From the NCBI GenBank assembly GCA_017591395.1, contig WEDG01000471.1, positions 124,001-188,000 of the forward strand: a stretch of DNA of 64,000 nucleotides, read 5' to 3'. The notes under the pieces were generated by a model that searched no databases, was not told the DNA's origin, and saw nothing but the letters and a program-made list of their open reading frames with translations. This document shows, piece after piece, positions 46,657 through 56,069 of this stretch. Every line of letters begins with the position of its first letter. The stretch's first letter is position 1. The translations under genes and the position numbers were made by a program. The DNA comes from Schistocephalus solidus (taxonomy: Eukaryota; Platyhelminthes; Cestoda; Diphyllobothriidea; Diphyllobothriidae).

Positions 46657-47346
46657 CTACGTACGTGTTCGTTTACACGGGTCTGCAATCGCTTCCCTGT
46701 CTTTCCAAGGTATTTAACTTCACAGGAGTCACGTAGGATCCGGTAGATGACGATTATCGTCTCAACTTGTGGAAGGGAGCGTTTGGTTTCATGACTCGAT
46801 TCCGAATGATTGAAGTCAGTCGATGTGCGATTCAGATCCCCAGCGGTCTGAGGAGGCGGACACCTGCCTCAGAGACCCCGTGAATGTATGGCAGCGCAAG
46901 CCAGACTTTTGGCTGTTCTGTCACCGAAGTTTGTCCTGGTATAGCCGGTCTGCTGCGCTCCGTGAAGTTACGAGGGTATCAGTTATCAATCAAGAGGCGC
47001 TGAAGGTACCGGAGTTCTGCCCTTTGGACGTCCGGCTCACTGCAATATGTGTCTGCCATTCTGTAGAGAATTTGCACACAACTGCGTTTGTGGCACAACG
47101 GGTGCTTACTGTGGTAACTTAAGATTGACGTGTGTTGGTCGCCTTCCTATACACCGTCGTTTTACATGTGCCTGTTGAATTGTCGATGGACAAGAACGTC
47201 TACGAACGGCAGCTGGTTGTTAATTTCGGCCTCCATTGTGAGTTGGATGTCCGGAAAGACGGAATTCAGGACACTGTGGAATTCGTCGATCATTTCTTGT
47301 TTGAGGATGACGAAGGTATCATCCACGTATCGAGTCAAAAACTGTC
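46657..47346 (-). pseudogene. PLE3 3' half: RT active site to GIY-YIG region
   Basis: Read on the minus strand from 47346: LTRYVDDTFVILKQEMIDE (catalytic YVDD near 47318-47329), VLNSVFPDIQLTMEAE, NNQLPFVDVLVHRQFN, a frameshift, TVYRKATNT, HPLCHKRSCVQILYRM, ALPYIHGVSEAGVRLLRPLGI, and an endonuclease start VIYRI followed by YLGKTGKRLQTRVNEHVR. It stops abruptly near 46657 inside the endonuclease. The sequence is closer to PLE1 in linker type than to PLE2. Frameshifts and stops make it inactive. The plus-strand frame 47132-47359 is the antisense shadow. Confidence 0.85.
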
Positions 47347-47471
47347 AAAAAACTCCTGAAGAGAAATGTTGACGAGCACAAATGCTAGGTAATCAGCTCA
47401 AAATTAGCTTTTTGCGGAAACAAGAAATAGTCGGCGTTTAAGACCGCGGAAACCCAGAAACTCCAACTTGA
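47340..47471. repeat. 132-bp filler copy at the PLE3 inversion junction
   Basis: Near-identical to 44840-44971 (two differences). It lies exactly between the inverted 5' half and the 3' half of PLE3 and has no PLE homology itself. The flank gagtcaaaaactgtcaaaaa shows a small repeated gtcaaaaac motif at the joint. Confidence 0.85.
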
Positions 47472-47830
47472 CAGCTGAAGGTGCTCAGTCACGAGGTTTT
47501 CTTCAATACCATAGACGCCGATCCGGTCAACCTGGTAGCCACAGTCGAATCAATTCTCAAATCAACCGGGGAATCCAACGAAACAAAACACCTCGTTTGG
47601 CAAAAGGTAACCGTCTTGGTGATTGTGCACAAACCACGTGGAGCTGGATGCTCTCAAGAGGCTGAGTGTTGACAGGAGTATTTTGATACTAACAGCGGAC
47701 AAATGATGTTCTACAGTTGTCTTGGATCAGGTGGACTATATCCAGAAGGCCCACAGCTTGGTGGATCATCGACAGGCGTACCTCCGATGCGATAGTGAAC
47801 TGATGAAAAAGCTAATGACGCAGCTTTAGC
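47472..47830 (+). pseudogene. PLE3 5' half, inverted
   Basis: The plus strand reads FFNTIDADPVNLVATVESIL, KSTGESNETKHLVWQKV, then after a frameshift SILILTADK, CSTVVLDQVDYIQKAHSLV and DHRQAYLRCDSELMKKLM. These are N-terminal PLE features: the ADK...VVLD..DY block that precedes the RT fingers, also seen in PLE1 near 4855. Orientation is opposite to the 3' half at 46657-47346. The part between DY and YVDD is missing. Confidence 0.8.
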
Positions 47831-47849
47831 TAGTTGGCGATGGCCACTA

Positions 47850-47940
47850 TGATAACGCCTGCTAGGGTTCTAGTCTTAGCTCCAGGTCACAACGGAACAT
47901 ACAAGTTCCTTAAGCAGATTGGTGAGCCGCACACTATAAT
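47850..47940 (+). mobile_element. SINE tail fragment
   Basis: The segment tgctagggttctagtcttag, ctccaggtcacaacggaaca and cagattggtgagccgcacac duplicates the tail of the full SINE at 47970-48240. The two are in tandem. Confidence 0.7.
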
Positions 47941-47969
47941 CATATTCCCGATCGCAACCGACAAAACAA

Positions 47970-48238
47970 CGAGCCCGTGGCTCAACGGTAGAAGGTTCGA
48001 CTCAATTTCCAAAGGTCGCGGGTTCGAATCCCAGGTGTTCCACACTTGGGATTGGGTATGACTGGCTGATGACGGCTAATAAGCCAGAAATGGTCATTCC
48101 GGTCTCCCTTGTCTTTGTCGGTTCCACCTTAACAACATATGCTTCACGTCGCTATGCAACCACCTGCGAGGGCTCTAGTCTGAGATCCAGGGCACAACGG
48201 AACATACATGTTCCTTAAGCAGATCGGTGAGACGAACA

Positions 48239-48240
<2 letters not shown>
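47970..48240 (+). mobile_element. tRNA-derived SINE, best-preserved copy
   Basis: tRNA-like head caacgagcccgtggctcaac (box A) and ggtcgcgggttcgaatccca (an almost perfect box B). Body: gattgggtatgactggctga, gctaataagccagaaatggt and cattccggtctcccttgtct. Tail: caacggaacatacatgttcc and gatcggtgagacgaacact, running directly into a TA microsatellite. It is the clearest reference copy for the family in this window. Confidence 0.85.

Positions 48241-48288
<48 letters not shown>
48239..48288. repeat. TA dinucleotide microsatellite at SINE 3' end
   Basis: Pure tatatatata run of about 48 bases starting at the SINE tail, followed by degenerate TATA-rich sequence to about 48330. Confidence 0.95.
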
Positions 48289-48289
<1 letters not shown>

Positions 48290-48339
48290 ACCTTATCATA
48301 TAGATATATATAAATACATATTACAGTGAGATAGAGAGA

Positions 48340-49680
48340 GATAACCAAGCAAGACCTCTACACTGGGGGCCTATAAGTAGTCAACGCATTGCTCTGCCTG
48401 GGCTTCATGAAAGTCGTGGGACTAACGCTGCCTTGGAGACTAAACACAGGAAGTTATGCGACGCATCCAAGAGGCGATTCTCTCATATTTATGCCATGAC
48501 GCGATAGGCCTTTATCGGCTTTTAGTTAGCGCATGGATGTGAAGTACAGCTATAACATTTGCGCTGGTCATAAAGGGCGCTGCCCGTTACTGGATCTTCT
48601 AGTGAAGATAATAGTATGCAAATATAAAGTGCTCATAGGGCTCAGAGTCGACCCTACAAACTCCAAATTTAATGACCATCCCCATGGTCATTGTGCAGTT
48701 AGTGCTGAAAACACAAAATGCCAAATTTAACTGCGTTGAAGGCGGAACGGTCGACGGGAGTAGATGTTGTGGTGCGTTTTTCTGTTTCGATCTGACGGTC
48801 AGGATTGTTCGTAACGTCCCAACTATAAGCAATTTCGGCCACGAAGATGGACGATAAACGTCACGAGAATAATCTGCGCAAAATTAGCCGGGTAACATAG
48901 GCGCGCGGTTGTCCTCATATGCATCAGGATAATCGCATAGAAAGCACTTTCGTGGATGGCTTCTTCTGCTGTGTTTTCAAAATTTTAAGAAGTATAGTGT
49001 TCAGTGTACAGAAGACGAATAAAAAGTACTTAAAAAATGAGACAAAACGCATCTCAAGTACTCCATAAAATGCTGACTAAGTTGGAAGAAACCAACCTTT
49101 CCCTCCCAAACTAAGTAACGTTGTTTTTTAAACGAAAGGATACAAATTCAGAGCCCATTTCAAGAGACTGTGCTGAAACTCACATACGAAAGGGCATCTT
49201 GCCGTGGGAAATACGTATGGAGAATGAAACAAACCAAATATAGGGGAACTTTTGAAGTTATATGTTATTTAAGGCGAAGGAGTCACAAAACTTTGGCTTC
49301 GATCTTTCATGAACAGAGCTAACTTCGTGGGATAAGACGAATATCTAGGGCGCGATGTTTTGGATTGGCTTCAATTTTTCTGTGCCAATTTTATGCTACG
49401 AGACGAACCAGGAGAAGCTTCAAGGTTCATATAACAGTCTCATGCTCCATAAGGAAACCAGCAGAGACAGGAAACTGAAATATATAAGTACGGCACTGCC
49501 CGTGAATTCCCGTCACCCTTATTTCAACTAGCGCATTGGGAAGGACAGAGAGTGTGGTCGACTCTGAGTGCCTATGTCTCACTGTGTTGGACCAACACGG
49601 GGGCCACATCAGGGCACGGCATGCGTTATTCGGGTTGCGCTCCCATAACAAATGCCGAACATGGAGGTGTGGTGGCACGC
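48340..49680. other. Unassigned stretch
   Basis: Overlapping frames at 48533-48857 on both strands have no recognised domain. No splice pair was assigned. Confidence 0.35.
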
Positions 49681-49684
49681 CTAG

Positions 49685-49880
49685 GGGCGGCTTGGACTTA
49701 GGGGACCCAGCCGCGCCAGCCACCTGCGTCCTCTCCCGCCTCCGGTCTTCTTGACTCTGTCTTGACACCGGGCTCAGGTGGGGGAGGAGGAGAGAGTGCG
49801 GTAGCTGCAGCGCAAGGCTACTATCACTTAAAACTAAATCACGCGCAAGTCACCGTCCCTGCTCAACTTTCCCATGAGCA
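49685..49880 (+). repeat. GC-rich dispersed repeat (family D), copy 1
   Basis: It contains cgcgccagccacctgcgtcc, cgcctccggtcttcttgact, ctgtcttgacaccgggctca, the purine-rich gtgggggaggaggagagagt and gcggtagctgcagcgcaagg. Related copies lie at 50530, 51500 and 43600 (minus). Confidence 0.75.
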
Positions 49881-50529
49881 TACGGTGGACATCGTCGGAC
49901 TACGACGGTCGAACTGTCATGTCTCACTGTAACCAATCCAACACGCTTGAGACTGTCAGGTTGCATTAAAAGCCGTGAATTTGAAGGTTACCAAGTGCGC
50001 ATCCAAACCAGACCTCACAGTCAACCCAATGTGTTCGTGTAAAGTGACCCAATGGTGCACTGCAAGGGCTCCTTCTTAATTTAGCCTCTGTGGCACTCTC
50101 AAATATGAGAGATCCGAGCCGTCAACGCCCTTTTTGTGTTGGGGGGCGGTCAGGTCTTTTAGGTGGCACGCGCAAGCGAGCTCTCTAGCTCTGTCCGCCA
50201 CTACACCTATCCCTCGCTGCAGATAACTGACCAGTTCGGACAGTTGAACGGTGTCTGGGAGTAGGAACAGGGTGAAGTCGGCTATATCAGTGCATATTCC
50301 TCACTACGAATAAGCTGCCGTGCTTGAATGTAGCCCTGTGCGCTGAAAGCCCTGGCTTGGAAGGCTGTCAACTGCCAGTATAAGTCGGACCGCGTGGTCA
50401 GAAAACTGTGTTTGTGCGGAGTGACTGACTGGCGGAATGAGAGTCAGGCTGCAGTGACTCCTTCCTAGTGCGACCGCCATGGTTATCCCACCCAGTGGGA
50501 TTCAAGTCGGTGTGATGGCTCACTCAGTT
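49881..50529. other. GC-richer spacer between repeat copies
   Basis: No coding frame was recognised. It is probably part of the same composite repeat region. Confidence 0.35.
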
Positions 50530-50680
50530 GCAGGTTCTCGTTGCGCCGGCCACCTCCGCCTTCTGCTGCCGCTGGTCTTCTTGAATCTGTCTTGACACCG
50601 CGCCCAGGGGGTCACGAAGGCTAGAGTGCAATAGATGCAGCGAACGTCTGCTGTCACTGTAATCTGAATCATGTACGATA
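50530..50680 (+). repeat. GC-rich dispersed repeat (family D), copy 2
   Basis: Contains gcgccggccacctccgcctt, gctggtcttcttgaatctgt, cttgacaccgcgcccagggg, agatgcagcgaacgtctgct and tgtcactgtaatctgaatca, colinear with copy 1. Confidence 0.75.
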
Positions 50681-51494
50681 ATTAATTTTACAACACATTT
50701 CAAAATTTCAAGTAATAGTTCATGATTTATCCCATCTGGCCTATCTGCTGCCTTTACTGTGGGCCTTGCCTTCTGTCATATTGACGGCTCATTCTTCCGA
50801 GGTTGACCTGACGTGTTCTCTACATGCCAAGCAGTTTGGTAGTCTACCGTTGAAATTACAAAGCATGTCGCCATATTCTCCTGTCTGACTTGTAGGCAGG
50901 AGGCCTAGGTTGACTCATCTTTCCTGCTCGTCAGCTAGGAGTCCTTCAGAAAGCGTGAGGGTGCGCGCTGCCACCCAACTGGACGCTCACAGTCCGGTAA
51001 ACTATCCAAAACCAGCAGAAGTCGCTGCATATTCCGGGAAAAAATCAATGACGAAAAGAAGGTAGGGGGAAAGTTGTTGACACGAAGCATGAATACTTTT
51101 ACCTGCCTTTACATAAATTATACATCACCGACATGTAGGAGGTCTCGTCTTCCACGCAACTGAAGAAACTGTGTCCTGCAAGTTGGCCGCTATCCAGTGT
51201 GATGCATAGCAGAAGAGCTCTGTAAACTTTGGGAGAAGGCAAGTAAGAAAGGGGTGGTTCCTCTTCTTTGGCAGACCTAATTTGACAGTTCTTCGCATAA
51301 AGGACTTCTGGTTGCTTCGTGCCAAAACTATCTTATAACCTATGCCCGGCGTCTTTCGGTGTGAGGCTCCTTCGTTTACCTACCACCTAATTTTACGGCT
51401 CCTACTGACTGACCCAAAAACGTTTCCGTCAAAAAAAGCCCAACCATGCGTGTTTGAACCAGAAAGCTAGGTTTGATTCGGACGCAAAACGCTT

Positions 51495-51640
51495 TTGATT
51501 GAGCACACGGTGGACCTCGTGTGGTGACACGCTTATTTGCGGGTTCTCACCACGCAGGCACCTGCGCCTTCTTCCGCCTCCAGTCTTCTTGAATCTGTTT
51601 TGACACTGTACCGAGGTGGATGAGGGAGGATAGAGTATGT
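51495..51640 (+). repeat. GC-rich dispersed repeat (family D), copy 3
   Basis: Contains gagcacacggtggacctcgt, acgcaggcacctgcgccttc, ttccgcctccagtcttcttg, aatctgttttgacactgtac and gaggtggatgagggaggata. It stops before the tgcagcgcaag block. Confidence 0.7.
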
Positions 51641-51686
51641 TAGAAACGTCACGTCTTCTACAATCTGGCCAACTTACCCCACACAG

Positions 51687-51964
51687 ACGCGGAGATTCGC
51701 GAAATCCTGTCCAAGCACGGTGGTAATCGCCGTTTCGATTACGCCGACGACACCGACGTGACGCAGGCGGCTGCAGCGGCTACCGTGCCGACCGTATCGT
51801 AGGCAGCCAGGCAAAGTGCAGCAGACACTCACCCAAAAGTTGGGCATCAGACGGAGAGCACAGAGGCTACAGCAAAACCCTGTGAGCGGCCTCTGCTGAC
51901 GGTCGATGGGGAAGAAGCCGGGTCTGAGAATTCTGCAGCCGCCAAGAACGAGGCACCGAAGCAG
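51687..51964 (+). CDS. Candidate internal exon of an unidentified gene (contains TAG)
   Basis: GC-rich, codon-like sequence bounded by a pyrimidine-containing acceptor (cttaccccacacag) and a good donor (AAGCAG|GTAATT). Only one frame is usable: DAEIREILSKHGGNRRFDYA, DDTDVTQ, then TAG at 51800-51802, then HQTESTEATAKP to EAPKQ. The TAG may be a real stop, a pseudogene mark, or part of the acceptor of a shorter exon starting at 51803. A phase-compatible final exon could begin at 52151 (ttacggcag|GCTTCT) and stop after about 10 codons. A plus-strand AATAAA at 52303 supports a transcript end. No family was recognised. Confidence 0.35.
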
Positions 51965-52302
51965 GTAATTTGTGCCTTAGCTTCTTTTTAAGGGAGCTAA
52001 TTTAAATTTTGTTATTATCACCACCGTCTGCGGAGGATACGAGACACAGGTTTGCCTGATGAGAGGCCGAATATACGTGTGAGCACTTTTCACATTTTGG
52101 TAACCATATTTGTCCTGTTCCTCCTTTCGGACTCCGCTCCGTTACGGCAGGCTTCTGTGCGTCTACTCTGTTTGGCTAGTTGATTTGTCTGTAGAGGCAA
52201 CTGGATTTTATCGCCTTGACGGCAAAAACATTTCATCAAACTTGGTTTTCGCCACATCCGTCAATAGAGAGGAATTTAAATATGGATATGAAATGCCGGA
52301 GA

Positions 52303-52308
52303 AATAAA
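52303..52308 (+). terminator. Polyadenylation signal AATAAA, plus strand
   Basis: AATAAA inside gagaaataaagtttcttcc. It is consistent with the end of a plus-strand transcript that includes the exon candidate at 51687-51964. Confidence 0.4.
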
Positions 52309-52337
52309 GTTTCTTCCAACAACCAAATCCGCCACTC

Positions 52338-52343
52338 TTTTAT
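52338..52343 (-). terminator. Polyadenylation signal AATAAA of the recycling-factor gene
   Basis: The plus-strand TTTATT reads AATAAA on the minus strand, 267 bases past the stop codon at 52610. It is the first clear signal downstream of the gene. Confidence 0.6.
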
Positions 52344-52609
52344 TCTGTGGTAACCTTTCTTAGAATGAAATTTTCGCTAAAAAGCGACGACAGTCGGACA
52401 ATAACACTGGAATAGAAACCATCCCTGGCTAAACGCGGTTTTCATCAAGCGTGTTTTTCTATATTTACGGCAAACGATGCAGAGGAATGGCGCTCTGCAG
52501 CAACGTTGCAGAGATAGACAGAAAGCGGTGGGGACAAGGGATGGTTTATTGTTTGGCAGGGAAGAAAAGTGCTGTACAAGCAGAAAAAAGTCTACATAAA
52601 TTTTTCCTA

Positions 52610-55600
52610 TTAGGAATTCTGCAACTCCTGTTCCTTTTTCGTCCATAACTCATCAGCTTTTGAGTGTTGAGCCCGAACGACGGTTTTAAGATACTCACCA
52701 GCAAGTCTCCTTTTATCCTCGGAAAGGGTTTTGAGAACCGGAGAGTGCAGGAGACGATTGTATTTCTGGTAGACGCGATCCATTTCCTTCTTCGTCCTAG
52801 TGAGCAAATCACGACCTGAAAGGTAACGATGATTAACGGTACGATTAGGACATGAATGGGTTAAACGGATTGCATTGTTTTTAAATTGGAATAGCTACTC
52901 TAGCAGAAAAACTATACCCTACATTTGATACACCATTAGTTTTAATGCCCAGTCCAGGACGCAGCAAATAAACAATCGTGAGGAGTTGATCTAAAAAACT
53001 TAAGTAAATCTGATCAGAGAGAAATCAGTTCTATATTGTCGCATAGAATGTTTCGAATGCCTTATATTGTCGAATAGAATGTTTCGAATGCTTTACGGGA
53101 GACCATGAGGCGAGTTATCCGGGCAGACGTGCAAGGACACTTCAAATTGCATATACTATGCCTACTGAAACAATTACAGTAGCCAATAATTGTGGGTGTC
53201 GATCGCAAAACTATTACGCCGCTAACTGGCATAGCTGCACCTCTCCTTTGTTTAAAACTACAAGACAAGGATAGTGCAACGCCAGAATGCGGACTGGAAA
53301 GAAGTCAACAAATAAATTTAGCTAACTTCTGGATCAATGTACGTACCTTGTTTGATTAGGTCGGCCCGTACTTCACCCGTCACTACGGAACGGACCTGCA
53401 CCGTGAACTGCGTCGGCCCAGCACTCTGAATAAGATCCCCGTCGCCACCGCCCGCAGATGCTGAGGAATTTCGACGCTTGGCCTGAGTCCCACTGTCGGC
53501 AAGGAATTTGGTAACCGCTGAGCGAGCCGCCGTAAAAAGTTCAGGTCGGCCACTGAGATCTACGAGTATTTGCGTTGAGGGATGTTGACCAGTTGAGGAT
53601 CGCGCATTATGTGTAACAATGCTCGCAACTTCGCCCAAACGGATGTGCTCCCCGGGGATCTATAAGAGCGTATAAACGTGCTTTCGGCTGGAGAAGCTTG
53701 AAACTTTCTTGTGATCTGGCTGCCGACTACGTACTGGGCAACAAATAAGCAATGCTGCGCGCATTTACAACATGGAACTTTCAAAAGAGGGTGAGCAGCC
53801 AGATAGGCATATTCGAGTTATGCTGGCAAATTTAGTGGAAAAAAACACCGTAGTAAACAAGAGCGAATAAAGATAGTGTTGAGTAAACTTGGAAAAAGAC
53901 AGCAAGGTCACCAGTTCAAATTAAGACTACATCGCCCGCAACAAGTGTACGCACACAGCACAGACGGGGGGCTATCAGATTCGGCCCAAGTACTTCATCG
54001 ATTTTTTTTCGGCACCACAACACTCCTCTACTGCTGCAGGAATTAACTTATACCTAACGGAGCTTTAGATCTATCACCACGCACTAAATATTGTAAAATG
54101 TAGCAAACCACTCAAAGCTGAAGATGAAAGTTGGTCCCCTTTGGAAACGTCTGGACGATACAAACATGGTGCCCGAGGGTCTTTTATTTGCATTTAGTCC
54201 AGGGACGCGTACATATATTTTAAACTAGTAATTGTGAAAATTCGGAAACCACGGACTGGAAGTTAGACGTCCGAAACGCGATTTCCTAAGGCTAACCTTA
54301 AAATTATAATGGGCAGTCGAGCCGAAGAAAATTAACTGCTGCAGGATATCCGCGAACTGCTCAGCCTACAAAACAGGTAGTAATAAAATTCACGTTTCGC
54401 AAACTTAACTCCAACATCATAGCTCAATAATGTCCGACATAATTAGTTTGTCATTCATGCCTGTAGGAAACAGGTCAGAAACAAAACAGGATGCAGTGAA
54501 GCCATGCAGCAACAAAGGTATCGGAAACACTACCTGGGCTTCCATCTGGTGCTTTTATGGGAAGTATGGTGAAACCACTGCCATTTTTATATACATATTA
54601 CTATCATACCTTTAGTATATGCAATAAAAATAAAAATAAATGCTGATAAACACAGTTAATCGAGGCATCACTAAATTCACTCAAAGATGGAATGGCATCA
54701 TAAAAAAACACGAGGAGGTATATTTGTGGCGAAACATGATCACGAACGCTAACTTTTTTTATTTTTAGCTTGTAAAGTGAAAACGAAACTAACATGCGTT
54801 TTAACTTCACATATATGTGTCAGGTAGCGAGGAACTGATGAGCTTTGATTGGAGGAGGTGCTCCAAAGTTCTTCTAATAGACCTCGTTTGTGGACAACTT
54901 ATGGTGTATGTTTGTGTTTCTGCTTGTGATTGGCTGATTAACGTACAAAAACAGTTTTGTATCAGTCTAGATGAGTTTCCTCGAAACCCCCTCCTCCCCT
55001 CGCGACGTGCCCGGCAGTCTGCAAACCAAGAAGTATTACATACCATATGAGGTTAGACCGGCTTCTACGAATAATCGGCCGTGGATACGTGCACATGGAA
55101 CCCAAGTTTTTGCTCAGCTTGAAATCTTAAAATTTTCGATTGGTGCAACAGTAAGCACTCGGACTTGGCAAACCAAACTTTTTAAAAGTAAACAAAGGGG
55201 GCGTTTGAACGGTTGTAGTAGACGTACAGGGAGGTTGAAGAAGTGTTCTGGTGTAAGCTTAAGACAGAGTTTCAGAAACAGGTCATCCTGGAATCGATCA
55301 AGCACCTTGGCAAACTCTTTCTCCATCTCAACTTCGTGCAAAGTGGAACGTATGTCCTCGGACAGGTTCTCAGCCTTGACTAAAGATAAGGTAGACAGCT
55401 GAGTGACTTGGCTTACCTGGTGCGCTCTCGTGTTTTATCTTGGACTGGCCTTTGCTCTTGAATCGAACAGGTAGTTCCAGTGGATGGGTAAAAAGTACAT
55501 GCGAAACCAGGGCCCTTGGCTGGCGATGGTTAACCAAAGTGGAGGGATGAAGAACAGAGTAGCATCTGCGGGAGAAAAAACGCAGTTCGTACGCCACAGT

Positions 55601-55642
55601 AGAGTTAAGTCGCAAACATCCAGATAGATTTCGGAGTGACAT
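52610..55642 (-). CDS. MRRF: Mitochondrial ribosome recycling factor
   Basis: Four exons join in frame: 55642-55417, 55379-55228, 53659-53347 and 52815-52610 (897 bases, 298 residues). Introns start GTAAGC, GTACGT and GTACGT and end CTTTAG, TTATAG and TTTCAG; phases are 1, 0 and 1. RRF frees the post-termination ribosome from mRNA together with EF-G2. The N-terminus is basic and hydroxylated with RRCYSV, a likely mitochondrial presequence. Residues 76-126 form the first helix region (LHEVEMEKEFAKVLDRFQDD). LGEVASIV and ILVDLSGRPELFTAA form domain II, with a Ser/Gly-rich insert (NSSASAGGGDGD). VTGEVRADLIKQGRDLL then LSEDKRRLAGEYL and ADELWTKKEQELQNS match the conserved C-terminal helices of RRF. 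It is slightly longer than human MRRF. An in-frame ATG at 55690 is an alternative start. Confidence 0.88.
53032..53093. repeat. 31-bp tandem duplication in an MRRF intron
   Basis: Two adjacent copies of tatattgtcg(c/a)atagaatg then tttcgaatgc differ by about two bases. It lies in intron 3 of the recycling-factor gene. Confidence 0.9.
53660..55227. other. Intron 2 of the recycling-factor gene
   Basis: A 1,568-bp intron with no nested gene recognised. The frames at 54807-55050 on both strands look like chance frames. Confidence 0.7.
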
Positions 55643-55892
55643 TTCTAAAGTTTGGTAGTTAAAATTCAAGGTTATTTGTCTGACCACCATAGAGAAAACC
55701 AGCTAGATATTTAAAAAATTGTCAAAAGTTCGCTGTTTGATGAAACCATAAAAATGATATCGACGACGCTCTCCAGAAAGTGTGCAAGAAAGCTTAAAAA
55801 GCATGCGAATTCATACAGAAAATCGAATTTAAATGGGATTCTAAAGAAGGTAAACTTTAACAGGTGTGGATATAGGCCTAAAACATTCAAGT

Positions 55893-55968
55893 GAAGAAGA
55901 AGAAGAAGAAGAAGAAGAAGAAGAAGAAGAAGAAGAAGAAGAAGAAGAAGAAGAAGAAGAAGAAGAAG
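55893..55968. repeat. GAA trinucleotide microsatellite (about 25 units)
   Basis: Uninterrupted gaagaagaa run of 76 bases, upstream of the recycling-factor gene on its strand. The poly-Lys frame 55891-56091 is its translation and not a gene. Confidence 0.97.
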
Positions 55969-56043
55969 GTTGCTAGCTCGCTGGAATCATGTTTTTATTC
56001 ATCTGAGCTTTCGAACTCTTATTGTAGTCCATCTTCGGGACTG
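55969..56043 (-). mobile_element. Probable PLE 3'-end relic between GAA and TTC runs
   Basis: Read on the minus strand: gtcccgaagatggactacaa, taagagttcgaaagctcaga, tgaataaaaacatgattcca, then a TTC run (the complement of the GAA microsatellite). The PLE1 3' end has the same layout, with gaagatgg, cgaaacaa...tcaaaacgtcag and then TTC repeats at 6731-6746. A PLE 3' UTR with a TTC tail is therefore inferred. Confidence 0.45.
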
Positions 56044-56044
56044 C

Positions 56045-56067
56045 CTTCTTCTTCTTCTTCTTCTTCA
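56045..56067. repeat. TTC trinucleotide microsatellite
   Basis: Seven TTC units facing the larger GAA run 75 bases away, giving an inverted pair of trinucleotide repeats that could form a hairpin. Confidence 0.9.
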
Positions 56068-56069
56068 CT

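Noticed and set aside
47132..47359. 75-80 codon plus-strand frames that look coding
   Set aside because: They are the antisense of the PLE3 reverse transcriptase (YVDD on the minus strand).
47971..48045. Possible tRNA gene with good A and B boxes
   Set aside because: The sequence continues into the SINE body shared by many copies, and the cloverleaf is not complete.
54807..55402. Overlapping 77-143 codon frames on both strands
   Set aside because: They lie in intron 2 or antisense to exon 2 of the recycling-factor gene and have no motif of their own.
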